Source: a virus
Virus record (IMG/VR): IMGVR_UViG_3300031746_000065
Location: 1 to 40,033 of that record
DNA length: 40,033 nt
Strand: one strand, 5' to 3'
Shown one piece after another: positions 29,516 to 36,375 of this stretch (position 1 is its first letter; each line of letters begins with the position of its first letter). Both the position numbers and the translations under genes were made by a program. The notes beneath the pieces are model-generated. The model did no database searches. It was not told the DNA's origin and saw nothing but the letters and a program-made list of their open reading frames with translations.

Positions 29516-30295
29516 CTACCTCATTGGTCCTGGGATTTCCTTATAGGTTACAGGGCAGTGGTCTAGAAGTGGGTCGTCGGTTGCAAGTACCTTCGACTTG
29601 CTGAAATCATACCCCATGCGCTCTAGACGTGCCTGCTCTGCATTGTCGTGGACGTGCAGGAAGCCAGTCTCCGTGAGAACGTAGGTATGACCAGCGACTA
29701 TGAATGGGGTTGACTGCATATCCTCCTCCTTCAAATCCCTAAGCAATCGCTCAGGGTCTACCTGCCCGTGCGTGAATACCTGGCAGTCTGTACCAGGTGC
29801 AAGGGGCGTGTTGTTGTGCTCGAACAGCCAGCCATTGACACCATGAGTGAGTTTCGTCTGCCTGTTCCCAACACCTCTCCACTTCCACTCTAGGTTCTGC
29901 CCGATCCACTTGCTCACCTTGACCAGTAGGGCATACTCAGGCTCGGTGAACTTGTGCTTGTCCTTGCTCTCGGTCTCAATGCCTATGAGCCAGAGGTTGC
30001 CCAGGTAGCCCTGCGCCCAGGTCACGGCGTTCAGTGGGTAGTGCTGGTACAACCATGCAGCGCCGAACATGGTGCAGATCGAGAACGGCCAGCTTGCTAC
30101 TCGGCCTGAGAAGAGGGCATTGTAAAGTGTCTTGGCATCGTCGTACCAGTCAGGACTCTCGTACTCCATCGCGTGATAGTCGAGGCCAACCTTCTCATGG
30201 GTCACAAGGATGTGGTTGCCTGCGTCGTCCTGGTAGCCTGTCTTAGAGGCAGGGCCTGGAAGCGGGATAGCAAATGAGCACCACAGTTCAGGCAT
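29516..30295 (-). CDS. N-acetylmuramoyl-L-alanine amidase-like endolysin
   Basis: This 259-residue protein fits the zinc amidase_2 (PGRP/T7 lysozyme) fold. WLIGIETES is the beta strand that follows the glycan-binding helices, and FTEPEYALLVKVSKWIG is the helix after it. HGVNGWLFEHN and APGTDC provide the later zinc ligands, likely His160 and Cys171. The first His ligand is not certain. Such enzymes cut the amide bond between muramic acid and the peptide to burst the cell. The C-terminal part after 185 carries a variable region. GGAGG precedes the ATG. It lies in the early block, away from the holin-like gene. Confidence 0.7.
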   Translation of the reverse strand: MPELWCSFAIPLPGPASKTGYQDDAGNHILVTHEKVGLDYHAMEYESPDWYDDAKTLYNALFSGRVASWPFSICTMFGAAWLYQHYPLNAVTWAQGYLGNLWLIGIETESKDKHKFTEPEYALLVKVSKWIGQNLEWKWRGVGNRQTKLTHGVNGWLFEHNNTPLAPGTDCQVFTHGQVDPERLLRDLKEEDMQSTPFIVAGHTYVLTETGFLHVHDNAEQARLERMGYDFSKSKVLATDDPLLDHCPVTYKEIPGPMR

Positions 30296-30299
30296 TCGC

Positions 30300-30575
30300 T
30301 CACCTCCTTCGTATCAGGCGTAGTCGCGATGTCGGGATTGGCTCAAAAAGGTGAGCCTGCCACATGACTCCACAATCGTCGAACCATCCGCCCTTGATGC
30401 CCTTGAAGTTCACCTTAAAAATTGCTGGGCCGCTGCCAGCCGCATCTTCTGGCGTTCGCGCCACCCATATGGTTCCGCAGATTGGGTGATTACTTAACCG
30501 TAGACCGAGGAGTAGGATGCTCGGCACGTTGGCCCACGCCGTCCCGTGATAGCCGATAGTGGGAAATTTGATCAT
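30300..30575 (-). CDS. Small ADP-ribosyltransferase-like protein
   Basis: This 91-residue protein opens MIKFPTIGYHGTAWANV and continues with PSILLLGLRLSNHP, then IWVARTPEDAAGSG. The 'YHGT...I---GL' layout is that of ART/KptA-related folds, where the His binds NAD. A catalytic Glu is not clearly placed, so activity is uncertain. It abuts the amidase gene. The ribosome site is weak. It could modify a host protein or be a diverged fold relative. Confidence 0.5.
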   Translation of the reverse strand: MIKFPTIGYHGTAWANVPSILLLGLRLSNHPICGTIWVARTPEDAAGSGPAIFKVNFKGIKGGWFDDCGVMWQAHLFEPIPTSRLRLIRRR

Positions 30576-30612
30576 CTATTCGGCCAGAGATTTAGGATAG
30601 CCGCGGATTCCA

Positions 30613-30807
30613 TTACCCTCTCTGCTGGAGCCATTCGCGCACCTCCTCAGCAGTCAGGATGACGTAGCCCTTAGCGTCACAAGTTGGGCAGGGGTAAACT
30701 GGGGTGCCGCCTCCTAGCCACACAGGTTGATCCCCCGCAACCCAGAGGGGCCTTTGCACAGTCTTCTGGCCGCGGCAATTCGGGCAAAGGTAAATCTCGA
30801 GTGTCAT
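30613..30807 (-). CDS. DnaJ-like zinc-ribbon small protein
   Basis: This 64-residue protein has CPNCRGQKTVQRP and, later, CPTCDAKGYVIL, two CxxC knuckles like the DnaJ cysteine-rich repeat. It ends with the helix TAEEVREWLQQRG. The ATG at 30807 overlaps the stop of the 3D-domain frame (ATGA) and was preferred to longer upstream starts. The role is unknown; small zinc proteins are frequent in this block. Confidence 0.65.
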   Translation of the reverse strand: MTLEIYLCPNCRGQKTVQRPLWVAGDQPVWLGGGTPVYPCPTCDAKGYVILTAEEVREWLQQRG

Positions 30808-31153
30808 GGCAACCACCTCACACATACCGTCTCGCCCTGCGGCAGAAAGCGCAGAGCCTCGTCCAAATCTCGCGCCCAAAAGTCCATGTAACCGTCCACC
30901 TCGATAGCAGGCCCGCCGGTATCCTCGCACTCCCACTCTCCCGGGAAGCCGTCAACTGTGAAACGTCTATGTAGCGCAGTCTCACTTGCTCGGCAGGCGA
31001 CGGTGCCGATGTGGACGCTGGTGCCTGAACTCGTTGCGTTGCCACCTTCTGAGACGGGGCAGTATCGTCCTGTGCTGTCGCCGACGCACCAGTAGGACGA
31101 ACGTGGACGTATCTCACAGCCGTCTCCCGAATCCCCTCGATTGATACCTCCAT
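30804..31153 (-). CDS. 3D-domain (RlpA/MltA-like) protein, apparent frameshift
   Basis: The C-terminal about 90 residues, SSYWCVGDSTGRYCPVSEGG through EDTGGPAIEV and DFWARDLDEALRF, clearly form a 3D domain, the double-psi beta-barrel of MltA/RlpA-like peptidoglycan enzymes, with the EDTGG and MDFW aspartates. This domain has no start of its own nearby. The best start, MEVSIEG at 31153 directly after a TAG, lies in another frame, and a -1 shift at the GGGG tract (31133-31136) joins them. Alternatively the domain is the end of a 270-codon open frame from GTG 31616 with a lipobox (LVVLGC). The two readings conflict. Confidence 0.55.
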
Positions 31154-31294
31154 CTACCGCTCCCTCAAGGCCCGCACTCGCTTGTCCACCGCCCTTTGCT
31201 CGCTCCAGCGCTCCTGCCACTCGTACAGAATCTTGCTGAGCAAAACGAGCGCGGCTGAGATACAGCCCACAGTCAGGACATAGCAAATGCTCAT
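31154..31294 (-). CDS. 46-residue single-helix membrane protein
   Basis: This small ORF begins MSICYVLTVGCISAALVLL, a membrane helix, followed by a charged helix (YEWQERWSEQRAVDKRVR). Its start directly follows the TAG of the upstream ORF, and its own TAG is directly followed by the ATG at 31153 in the same frame. The layout suits a small lysis or membrane-associated protein. A conflicting 270-codon frame overlaps it. Confidence 0.55.
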   Translation of the reverse strand: MSICYVLTVGCISAALVLLSKILYEWQERWSEQRAVDKRVRALRER

Positions 31295-31453
31295 CTAGGA
31301 CCACCTGTGTAGCGCAATATGAAAGTTGTCCTGTGGAAGAACACAGTGACTCCAGCCACAGTATTGGCACTCCCAGCAGCCTTCGGGCCACTGAATCATT
31401 ACACGCCTCGGACACCGCAAAGCATGTAACAGTCTCCAGATCATCGCGGTCAT
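31295..31453 (-). CDS. 52-residue cysteine-rich ORF
   Basis: The ORF contains CPRRVMIQWPEGCWECQYCG followed by WSHC, a likely zinc-binding cluster. GGGAGG lies 6 nt upstream of the ATG, which directly follows a TAG. Its TAG abuts the next ATG. No family is recognised. Confidence 0.5.
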   Translation of the reverse strand: MTAMIWRLLHALRCPRRVMIQWPEGCWECQYCGWSHCVLPQDNFHIALHRWS

Positions 31454-31552
31454 CTAGGGCCTCCCGCATTGCCAGCACCATATCCTCCCAGTGGCGTTCT
31501 GAGCACCACAGAGGAGACATAACCACAGCCACGTTATCGCTATTATTTCCAT
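31454..31552 (-). CDS. 32-residue hydrophobic ORF
   Basis: This ORF begins MEIIAITWLWLCLLCGA, a hydrophobic segment, and has two cysteines near its end. GGAGG lies 6 nt upstream of the ATG. Its TAG is directly followed by the next ATG. It is the first of a chain of four same-frame ORFs. Confidence 0.4.
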   Translation of the reverse strand: MEIIAITWLWLCLLCGAQNATGRIWCWQCGRP

Positions 31553-31642
31553 CGCTTACCTCCACTATTCCCTTGCCGCTTAGGGCACATCCCAGTACCA
31601 CCAGACCCAACGCCACCGTTGCTAGGATGCGCCCCCTGACAT

Positions 31643-32098
31643 CTATCTGGTTCCTCCTGAGTTCATAGTGACCTCCTTGCGCTTTCTATAGGCTCTGTCG
31701 TTAAGGACATTGCAGCGCCTACAATTCCGTCTTCCGCTAGGTTCTATGTAGGTGTTGAACAAATCATAGGGATGGCCCCTTGGACAGTGGGTTTTTCGGG
31801 CATTGCTTGCGGATGCCCCATTGCCTCGTAGGATATTTTCGCGCATCGTGACCGGCTCTAGGTGGCGGGGATTGACGCAAGCGCGGTTGCGGCAGAGGTG
31901 ATCCAGTGTCAGGCCCCCAGGAATGGGGCCAACCAAAAGCTCATAACTGAAACGGTACGCCTGAACTTTCAGAGTAGGATTGGGCCAGAAAGACCCATAG
32001 CCATATTTGCCAAGAGAGCCTTTCCAAACCCAACAACCATTGGGGAGGGCGACTACTTTAGACCAGAAGCGTTCGATTGGGGTATACTGAGGATGCAT
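31643..32098 (-). CDS. Free-standing HNH endonuclease
   Basis: This 151-residue protein (start MHPQYTPIERFWSKV) has GCWVWKGSLGKYGYGSF, then RFSYELLVGPIPGGLTLDHL, then CRNRACVNPRHLEPVT. These are the hallmarks of the HNH_3-type phage endonucleases, with a Cys-supported HNH motif. The start at 32098 has GGAGG 6 nt upstream; a longer reading from 32176 is possible. It lies between early genes with a promoter of its own. It probably cuts DNA near its own insertion site. Confidence 0.85.
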   Translation of the reverse strand: MHPQYTPIERFWSKVVALPNGCWVWKGSLGKYGYGSFWPNPTLKVQAYRFSYELLVGPIPGGLTLDHLCRNRACVNPRHLEPVTMRENILRGNGASASNARKTHCPRGHPYDLFNTYIEPSGRRNCRRCNVLNDRAYRKRKEVTMNSGGTR

Positions 32099-32174
32099 CG
32101 GGAACCTCCATTTCTCGGTGCCATGCGGTCGGAGGCTAACCCCCTCGCGGCCGCGTTCTCTTACCAGCACACCC

Positions 32175-32203
32175 ATTCTAGCACACTCTCTCGTATCTGT
32201 CTA
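32175..32203 (-). promoter_or_regulatory. Promoter of the HNH gene
   Basis: TAGACA (32203-32198) and TAGAAT (32180-32175) are separated by 17 nt, and TGC precedes the -10 (extended type). It lies 77 nt upstream of the chosen start. The longest in-frame reading would start at the end of the -10, so the shorter start is favoured, though a GTG five bases downstream could be used from a leaderless transcript. Confidence 0.65.
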
Positions 32204-32250
32204 GACCCCAATGACAAGGGCGAGTACTACGAGTCCCAAGGCTGGGCACC

Positions 32251-32526
32251 TTATCCGAAACCTCCTTGGATCATGCTGTTCTCCTTCTTAATCACAATCA
32301 GGGCAGGTTCAGCGCGCCTCGGAACCCCTGACTCCAACGTAGTGAAAAGCCAGTGGGTATTCAAGCCTTGCCAAGCCCACCCTTTCGCCACTACCTTGCC
32401 CTTGACGAGCGATTCCCAGCGCTCCATTACGAAGGGAAAACCGTTCTCGGCAAGGACTTTTTCCTCTATCTTTGTGCATGGCCCACCACAGTTAGGGCAG
32501 GGTACGTGTTCGGGCTTAGCGTTCAT
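32251..32526 (-). CDS. Zinc-binding small protein
   Basis: This 91-residue protein begins MNAKPEHVPCPNCGGPCTK, a compact cysteine cluster. A central EKVLAENGFPFVMERWESLVKG strand-helix region and an IVIKKENSMIQGG tail follow. The start was chosen over a longer upstream reading because it overlaps a stop in another frame (ATGA). The ribosome site is weak. Function is unknown. Confidence 0.6.
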   Translation of the reverse strand: MNAKPEHVPCPNCGGPCTKIEEKVLAENGFPFVMERWESLVKGKVVAKGWAWQGLNTHWLFTTLESGVPRRAEPALIVIKKENSMIQGGFG

Positions 32527-32723
32527 CTCTTGCCCATCCCTTCTGCCATTCCACCTGCACCGAAGACGATTAGGTGTTCTGTGTCTTCCACCACTTTCTC
32601 CTCTGGCGGCGCAGGGGGCTGGCCTACTCCCCGCGTTGCTGTGCGGATATGCGCTCTGTTCCGCTCGCTCAGCCAGCCCCCATAGCGCCATATTGGGCGG
32701 GCATGATTGCCGTAGTCTACGCG
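32523..32723 (-). other. Open frame that looks coding but lacks a start
   Basis: This frame reads PIWRYGGWLSERNRAH, then GVGQPPAPPEEKVVEDTEHL and IVFGAGGMAEGMGKR, with a Pro-rich linker typical of real proteins. Its TGA overlaps the next ATG. No ATG, GTG or TTG exists before the GTG GTG at about 32589. A shift from the frame starting with GTG at 32742 (MLLALLA) would supply one. The alternative same-region frame looks less protein-like. Confidence 0.35.
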
Positions 32724-32748
32724 CTAACAAAGCAAGCAACACTAAAAG

Positions 32749-32940
32749 CTATCCGTTCCCGCACAGGCAGGGGTTCGACGGCCCCCACCAATACGGGGCT
32801 GGCCCGCCCTGTGTGCTGCACCAAGGTTTCCCCTGCCCCGTCGAGCAGAACCCTCCTGTACGGTAATTGCACCCGCAATCACCATCCCATAAGCCCTCAC
32901 CCTGATGCAGCACACGCGACGGGCTAACGTCATGCCCCAC
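32749..32940 (-). CDS. Candidate cysteine-rich protein
   Basis: This GTG-start, 63-residue ORF has DGDCGCNYRTGGFCSTGQGK, then PWCSTQGGP and PCLCGNG, a cysteine- and glycine-rich pattern. A rival frame starts with an ATGA overlap at 32933 but is very basic and repetitive. I prefer this one for its composition, with low confidence. Confidence 0.35.
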   Translation of the reverse strand: MGHDVSPSRVLHQGEGLWDGDCGCNYRTGGFCSTGQGKPWCSTQGGPAPYWWGPSNPCLCGNG

Positions 32941-33166
32941 GACCCATCGGAACTAGACCGTCCTCATCTATCCATTCGCCGCAATCTAGACATTCAGTTA
33001 CCCAGTGATGTCTACCATTCTCAGAATCAGAACAGGCTAGTTCGGCCTTTATCTTCTCCTTCAGCGCATCGATGTCTTCCTTCAAGCCCAGACGCGCCTC
33101 CTCGCTCCCGTCCAGAAGCCAATGCTCTAGGCCGTTCAGCGCCAGCAAGAGTTGATGTTTGTTCAT
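32930..33166 (-). CDS. Hypothetical protein with possible zinc site
   Basis: This 78-residue protein has a helical N-terminus (ALNGLEHWLLDGSEEARLGL, then KEDIDALKEKIKAEL) and a C-terminal CSDSENGRHHWVTECLDCG that could bind zinc. GGAGGTGAGCG precedes the ATG. It overlaps the small ORF upstream. No family is recognised. Confidence 0.6.
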   Translation of the reverse strand: MNKHQLLLALNGLEHWLLDGSEEARLGLKEDIDALKEKIKAELACSDSENGRHHWVTECLDCGEWIDEDGLVPMGRGA

Positions 33167-33273
33167 CGCTCACCTCCCCTCAAGGACACACCACATGCCG
33201 CAGGCATCGCACCCTTGGCCGGAGGAAGGGAGATAACCCCGCGTGATGCGCCCTTGGGGACGGACGAGCTCAT
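33163..33273 (-). CDS. Short coupled ORF after methyltransferase
   Basis: This 36-residue ORF begins MSSSVPKGASRGVISLPP. Its start overlaps the methyltransferase stop and its stop overlaps the next start. In another frame the same DNA reads RPQGRITRGYLP, then CDACGMWCVLEG, which looks more protein-like but lacks a start codon. The assignment is therefore weak. Confidence 0.3.
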   Translation of the reverse strand: MSSSVPKGASRGVISLPPAKGAMPAACGVSLRGGER

Positions 33274-33932
33274 AGCAAAGCCTTCATTAGTTGCCGCCCT
33301 ATGTATTCGGTGTAGGCAGGCGGGATGGCCTGGGTGATCTCCTCTCGCGTCATCCACGGGATTTCCATCGCTTCACGGGCTTGTCCGACTCCGGCAGCAT
33401 GGCCGACATTCGCCCCGACCGCACGAGCGCCGTTGTGAACTATGTCCCGCGCCCGTGCACCAAGCAGTCGGCCATTTCTGACTGTGAATTGATGTTTTGG
33501 GTGTCCAGGTTGCATCCAGAACCAGTTAGTCTCAAAGGCACGATGGCGGTAGAAGGGTAGCCCAAACATCCCCCCACACAGCCAACCAGCCGCCAGATGA
33601 GCTCCCATGACGTTCTCGATGATATAGGGGACTCCCGGCTGGCTCAGACGTTCACGGGTAACATCAATGAGGGCCGGATAGTCCTTGTGCCGAAGCCAGG
33701 GCAGGTTCCGCATGATGCTGTAGGCTTGGCACGGTGGGCTGGCATGTATCACGTCGAAACCGTCCAAGGGGAACTGCAGCGCGTCGGCTTGATGGAACTC
33801 GAAGGGGTAGTGCGGCTGCGGCTTGATGTCCACGCCGACAACTTCGAAGCCAGCGCGGTAGTAGCCCATCGCTGCACCGCCAGCGCCGCAGAAGAGGTCA
33901 AGCAGGCGGGGCTTCACTTCGTTGCCCCGCAT
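33270..33932 (-). CDS. DNA cytosine-5 methyltransferase
   Basis: This 220-residue protein shows the C5 methyltransferase motifs. Motif I is DLFCGAGG (12-19), for binding S-adenosylmethionine, and motif IV is SPPCQAYS, with Cys68 the catalytic cysteine. Motif VI is ENV (106-108), and motifs IX-X lie at the C-terminus (AIPPAYTEYIGRQL). The protein is shorter than most members because the target recognition region is compact. GGAGG lies 8 nt upstream of the chosen ATG. It may protect phage DNA from host restriction. No partner endonuclease gene adjoins it, so it looks like a solitary enzyme. Confidence 0.85.
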   Translation of the reverse strand: MRGNEVKPRLLDLFCGAGGAAMGYYRAGFEVVGVDIKPQPHYPFEFHQADALQFPLDGFDVIHASPPCQAYSIMRNLPWLRHKDYPALIDVTRERLSQPGVPYIIENVMGAHLAAGWLCGGMFGLPFYRHRAFETNWFWMQPGHPKHQFTVRNGRLLGARARDIVHNGARAVGANVGHAAGVGQAREAMEIPWMTREEITQAIPPAYTEYIGRQLMKALL

Positions 33933-34792
33933 AGTTCGCACCTCCAGGAATGATGACAGCCCTCTTCTGGCTTGGCCCCCTGAACGATCTCCCTGAGTTC
34001 CCGCGTACTTAGGTCCTCAGCCACCGCTCGCTCTAGGAGAGCTTGAGGTTCGGGCAACGCCGCGGCTATGCGGTGATGCGTCCAAGAGAGTGATACCCGC
34101 GTAACGGGCGGGAATTGCTGGGCCACCCATGCGTACTGCCTCAGCCGCTCCGCCTTGTAGCCTTTAGCCGTCCAGGGCTGATAGGCGCGTTCCCCGAACT
34201 CCTGCTCGCCCCTTATGATCGCGTCACCTATCCAGAAGCCGACCGCCTCCTCCATCGTCTCCAACGTCGCGCATAGTTCCTCGTAGCGTTCCCACGAAAG
34301 CGGCCCCTCAATGACCAGGGCGCGGCGCTCGTAGCGGATGGCAGGCTGGGAAGGAATAGCGAGGTTGGTGGGCGCTAGGGCAAGGTCGGCGGGGGCGGTC
34401 TCTCGTGCATCCTGGGCCGTCTCCTGCCCTTCGACAAGCTCAGGACGAGGTTCGACAGGCTCACCTTGACACTTCCCTATCACCCGCTCGATCAACGTCT
34501 TCCCCGGCGGCTCTATCGTCACTTCCCATAGCCGATAGACCCCTCGCCCTTCACCATCCAGGGTCACGGCGTTCCCGTACTTGAATCCGTTGTCTACCGC
34601 ATCGTGCATCCCCGCACAGAGACAGGCCACGATCTTGCTTTGCGGGTTGTGGCCGCCCATGCCGCGTTTTGGAAAGTGTTGATGTGTAGGCTCACCGAAG
34701 CACTTGTGGCCTTTGATGGCCCGACACCAGGGGATGTGCCATGCGGCGTCATTCGGCGCTGGGCAACCAGGCGTAGAACAGAGCTTAGTCAC
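33914..34792 (-). CDS. HNH-like zinc region fused to replication/partition-type domain
   Basis: This 292-residue protein starts with CSTPGCPAPNDAAWH and THQHFPKRGMGGH, then CLCAGMHDAVDNG, a Cys/His pattern like HNH or NinG-type recombination nucleases. The C-terminal 150 residues contain SWERYEELCATLETMEEAVG, then VSLSWTHHRIAAALPEPQAL and LSTRELREIV, a pattern known from DUF3102-like and ParB-associated phage proteins. A palindromic repeat lies between the two parts (34428-34464) and is read in frame as EPVEPRPELVEGQ. The GTG start overlaps the upstream stop. Confidence 0.55.
   Translation of the reverse strand: MTKLCSTPGCPAPNDAAWHIPWCRAIKGHKCFGEPTHQHFPKRGMGGHNPQSKIVACLCAGMHDAVDNGFKYGNAVTLDGEGRGVYRLWEVTIEPPGKTLIERVIGKCQGEPVEPRPELVEGQETAQDARETAPADLALAPTNLAIPSQPAIRYERRALVIEGPLSWERYEELCATLETMEEAVGFWIGDAIIRGEQEFGERAYQPWTAKGYKAERLRQYAWVAQQFPPVTRVSLSWTHHRIAAALPEPQALLERAVAEDLSTRELREIVQGAKPEEGCHHSWRCELCGATK
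34428..34464. repeat. Palindromic dispersed repeat inserted in a gene
   Basis: The stretch begins CCTTCGACAAGCTCAGGACG and ends GGTTCGACAGGCTCACC. It resembles an abundant palindromic chromosomal repeat (CTTCGACAAGCTCAGG type) seen in several environmental bacteria. It lies within a linker and keeps the frame. It may have been acquired from the host chromosome. Confidence 0.6.
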
Positions 34793-35004
34793 TTCACCAA
34801 CCTCAAGGTTCTGGGCAATCCTGGCTCGTAAAAGATCAGCCCCGCCGCCTTGAGCCGCTGCAAGTCCCGCCAGACGCTAGAAGCGGACTTGATCCCTGCC
34901 CCCTGCTGGATCTCCCGCTGCGTCGGCGGGTAGCCGTGCTCCGCCTGGTAGTTGATGATGCACAGAAGGACACGCGCTACCCGCAGATCAACGTCCTTGC
35001 TCAC
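34789..35004 (-). CDS. LexA-like winged-helix DNA-binding protein
   Basis: This 71-residue protein has INYQAEHGYPPTQREIQQG, then IKSASSVWRDLQRLKAAGLI, the winged helix of the LexA DNA-binding domain. There is no protease domain. It could be a phage regulator of the twin promoters or of host SOS genes. The GTG start at 35004 overlaps the upstream stop (GTGA), with GGAG upstream. Confidence 0.75.
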   Translation of the reverse strand: MSKDVDLRVARVLLCIINYQAEHGYPPTQREIQQGAGIKSASSVWRDLQRLKAAGLIFYEPGLPRTLRLVK

Positions 35005-35360
35005 TCTGGCTCCCCCAACACGTTCTCGATGAACCATTCGGCAAGGGCCTCCCTGTACTGCTTGTCGATGGGGGCAAGGGCCTCCCTGTACTGCTTGTCG
35101 ATGGGGGCAAGGGCCTCGTCGTACTGCTTGTCGATGGCGGCACGGGCCTCCTGGTACTGCTTGTAGATGGGGGCACGGAGCACCAGCGCGAATAGCCAGT
35201 CAACGTCCAGTTTTAGCTCTATTGCCCGCCGGATGTTGCCTGCTGTGATATCCGCCCCGTTGGGCCACTCAGCCTCGAACGTCAGGACTTGATCCTCGCA
35301 GGCGTTCTCTTCCCGCAGCCAAGCGGCTGTGATGTGCGTGATCAATAGTTTGTCGTTCAT
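35001..35360 (-). CDS. Tandem-repeat protein, paralog A
   Basis: This 119-residue protein has an N-terminal domain with AAWLREENACEDQVLTFEAE and LKLDVDWLFALV. Four tandem 11-residue repeats follow (IDKQYREALAP type), encoded by 33-bp repeats at 35041-35172. Eleven-residue repeats suggest a long hendecad coiled coil. The N-terminal domain is shared with the protein at 37560-37988, which carries six repeats of another sequence. Function is unknown; both lie in the early block. Confidence 0.7.
   Translation of the reverse strand: MNDKLLITHITAAWLREENACEDQVLTFEAEWPNGADITAGNIRRAIELKLDVDWLFALVLRAPIYKQYQEARAAIDKQYDEALAPIDKQYREALAPIDKQYREALAEWFIENVLGEPE
35041..35172. repeat. Four tandem 33-bp repeats
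   Basis: The units start at 35041, 35074, 35107 and 35140, the first two being identical. They are in frame and encode 11 residues each. Confidence 0.9.
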
Positions 35361-36169
35361 GCTTCCGGCTCCCCTATCGGATCTTCTTCTGTCAGGGTGT
35401 TGGGCTCATATTCGATGGCCTGGTCTAGCCCCGCCTCCTGGCGTATGGTGAGGATAGCAGGCGTCAGGAGGTCGCCCTGGGCCAGCCTATCGGCTAGTTG
35501 CTGGCAGAGGTCTAGGGCGAAGCGTGGGGAGTGCCCAGACTCCTCCCACGTCTTTAGGGTGGATGCACCGAGCAGGCGCGGGATGCTGCCAGAGGGGAGG
35601 TTGAGGGCGGTTATCGTGTGGACTATCTCCTCAGGGTTGCCGCTCGCTGGCTTCGACGCCATTGGCTTGCCCTTGGGCATGGTGGGACGGGAGCGGGCAG
35701 GGGCCTCGTCGGGCTCCATCTCCTCAGCGGGTGTCGCCTCGTATCCAGCCATCGCCATCACGAAGCCCAGGGCTAGGCGCAGGGCTTTGGCGCAGGCCCG
35801 CGTCTGGGCCATCGAGCGCACTTGGAAGTCGTCCTTGCCCTTCCAGTTAGCCTCGTCGGACCAGCACTCGGCGTCGGCGGCGGATATCTCCTCGCCCATC
35901 CGATGCGCTACGGCATAGGCTTCGTAGCCCCAGCGATCTCCGTCGCGTATCCGTTCGCTGGACTCGACGCGGGCGAAGATGCCCAGTGGGGCTCCTAGCG
36001 CCTGCCAGCCCTCGATGCGGACGTGCTTGCGGCCCTTGATGCTGACGTACAGCTTCCGGTTCTCTATGAGGCTTCCTATGGCCGTGGCAACCTCGCTGAA
36101 CCGTTGGACGGCCACGGCAGGATGTCGCTCTCGAAAGATGTCGGGCAGGGTCTCAGTGTCGTTCGTCAT
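35357..36169 (-). CDS. Likely recombination or single-strand annealing-type protein
   Basis: This 270-residue protein has LYVSIKGRKHVRIEGWQALG, then FQVRSMAQTRACAKALRLAL and GYEATPAEEM. These are hallmarks of a common phage early-protein family found near exonucleases and Gp157-like proteins, and thought to take part in homologous recombination or strand annealing. The C-terminal part is a helical domain after a Pro/Ser/Lys linker. GGAGTGAG precedes the ATG. Its start overlaps the previous stop. The function is inferred from family occurrence, not from a direct motif. Confidence 0.6.
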   Translation of the reverse strand: MTNDTETLPDIFRERHPAVAVQRFSEVATAIGSLIENRKLYVSIKGRKHVRIEGWQALGAPLGIFARVESSERIRDGDRWGYEAYAVAHRMGEEISAADAECWSDEANWKGKDDFQVRSMAQTRACAKALRLALGFVMAMAGYEATPAEEMEPDEAPARSRPTMPKGKPMASKPASGNPEEIVHTITALNLPSGSIPRLLGASTLKTWEESGHSPRFALDLCQQLADRLAQGDLLTPAILTIRQEAGLDQAIEYEPNTLTEEDPIGEPEA

Positions 36170-36375
36170 CTCACTCCTTCACAGAATGGGCAACCTACCT
36201 CTGGCCCATCGCCTTCTAGGTAGATCGTCCTGTCATCCGCATCCTGAATGGCCGCTACCCGAACCTTGCCGGTGCCGTCGCAGACGCGGCACGGCTCCGG
36301 CGGCTCCATGTGGTCGTAGTAGCTTTGGGCGCGGTCCATTCCGCTGGTAGCGCGTTCAGCAAAGGTGTCGTTCAT
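36166..36375 (-). CDS. DnaJ-type zinc-finger small protein
   Basis: This 69-residue protein has CRVCDGTGKVRVA and a later CPFCEGVR, together one zinc knuckle pair. The start at 36375 (MNDTFAERATSG) overlaps the upstream stop as ATGA. It is part of the tightly packed recombination block. The role is unknown. Confidence 0.65.
   Translation of the reverse strand: MNDTFAERATSGMDRAQSYYDHMEPPEPCRVCDGTGKVRVAAIQDADDRTIYLEGDGPEVGCPFCEGVR

Noticed and set aside
31154-31552. TAG read as an amino acid (amber recoding)
   Set aside because: TAG, TAA and TGA all end genes elsewhere in the genome and no suppressor tRNA was seen; TAG-ATG coupling explains the pattern.
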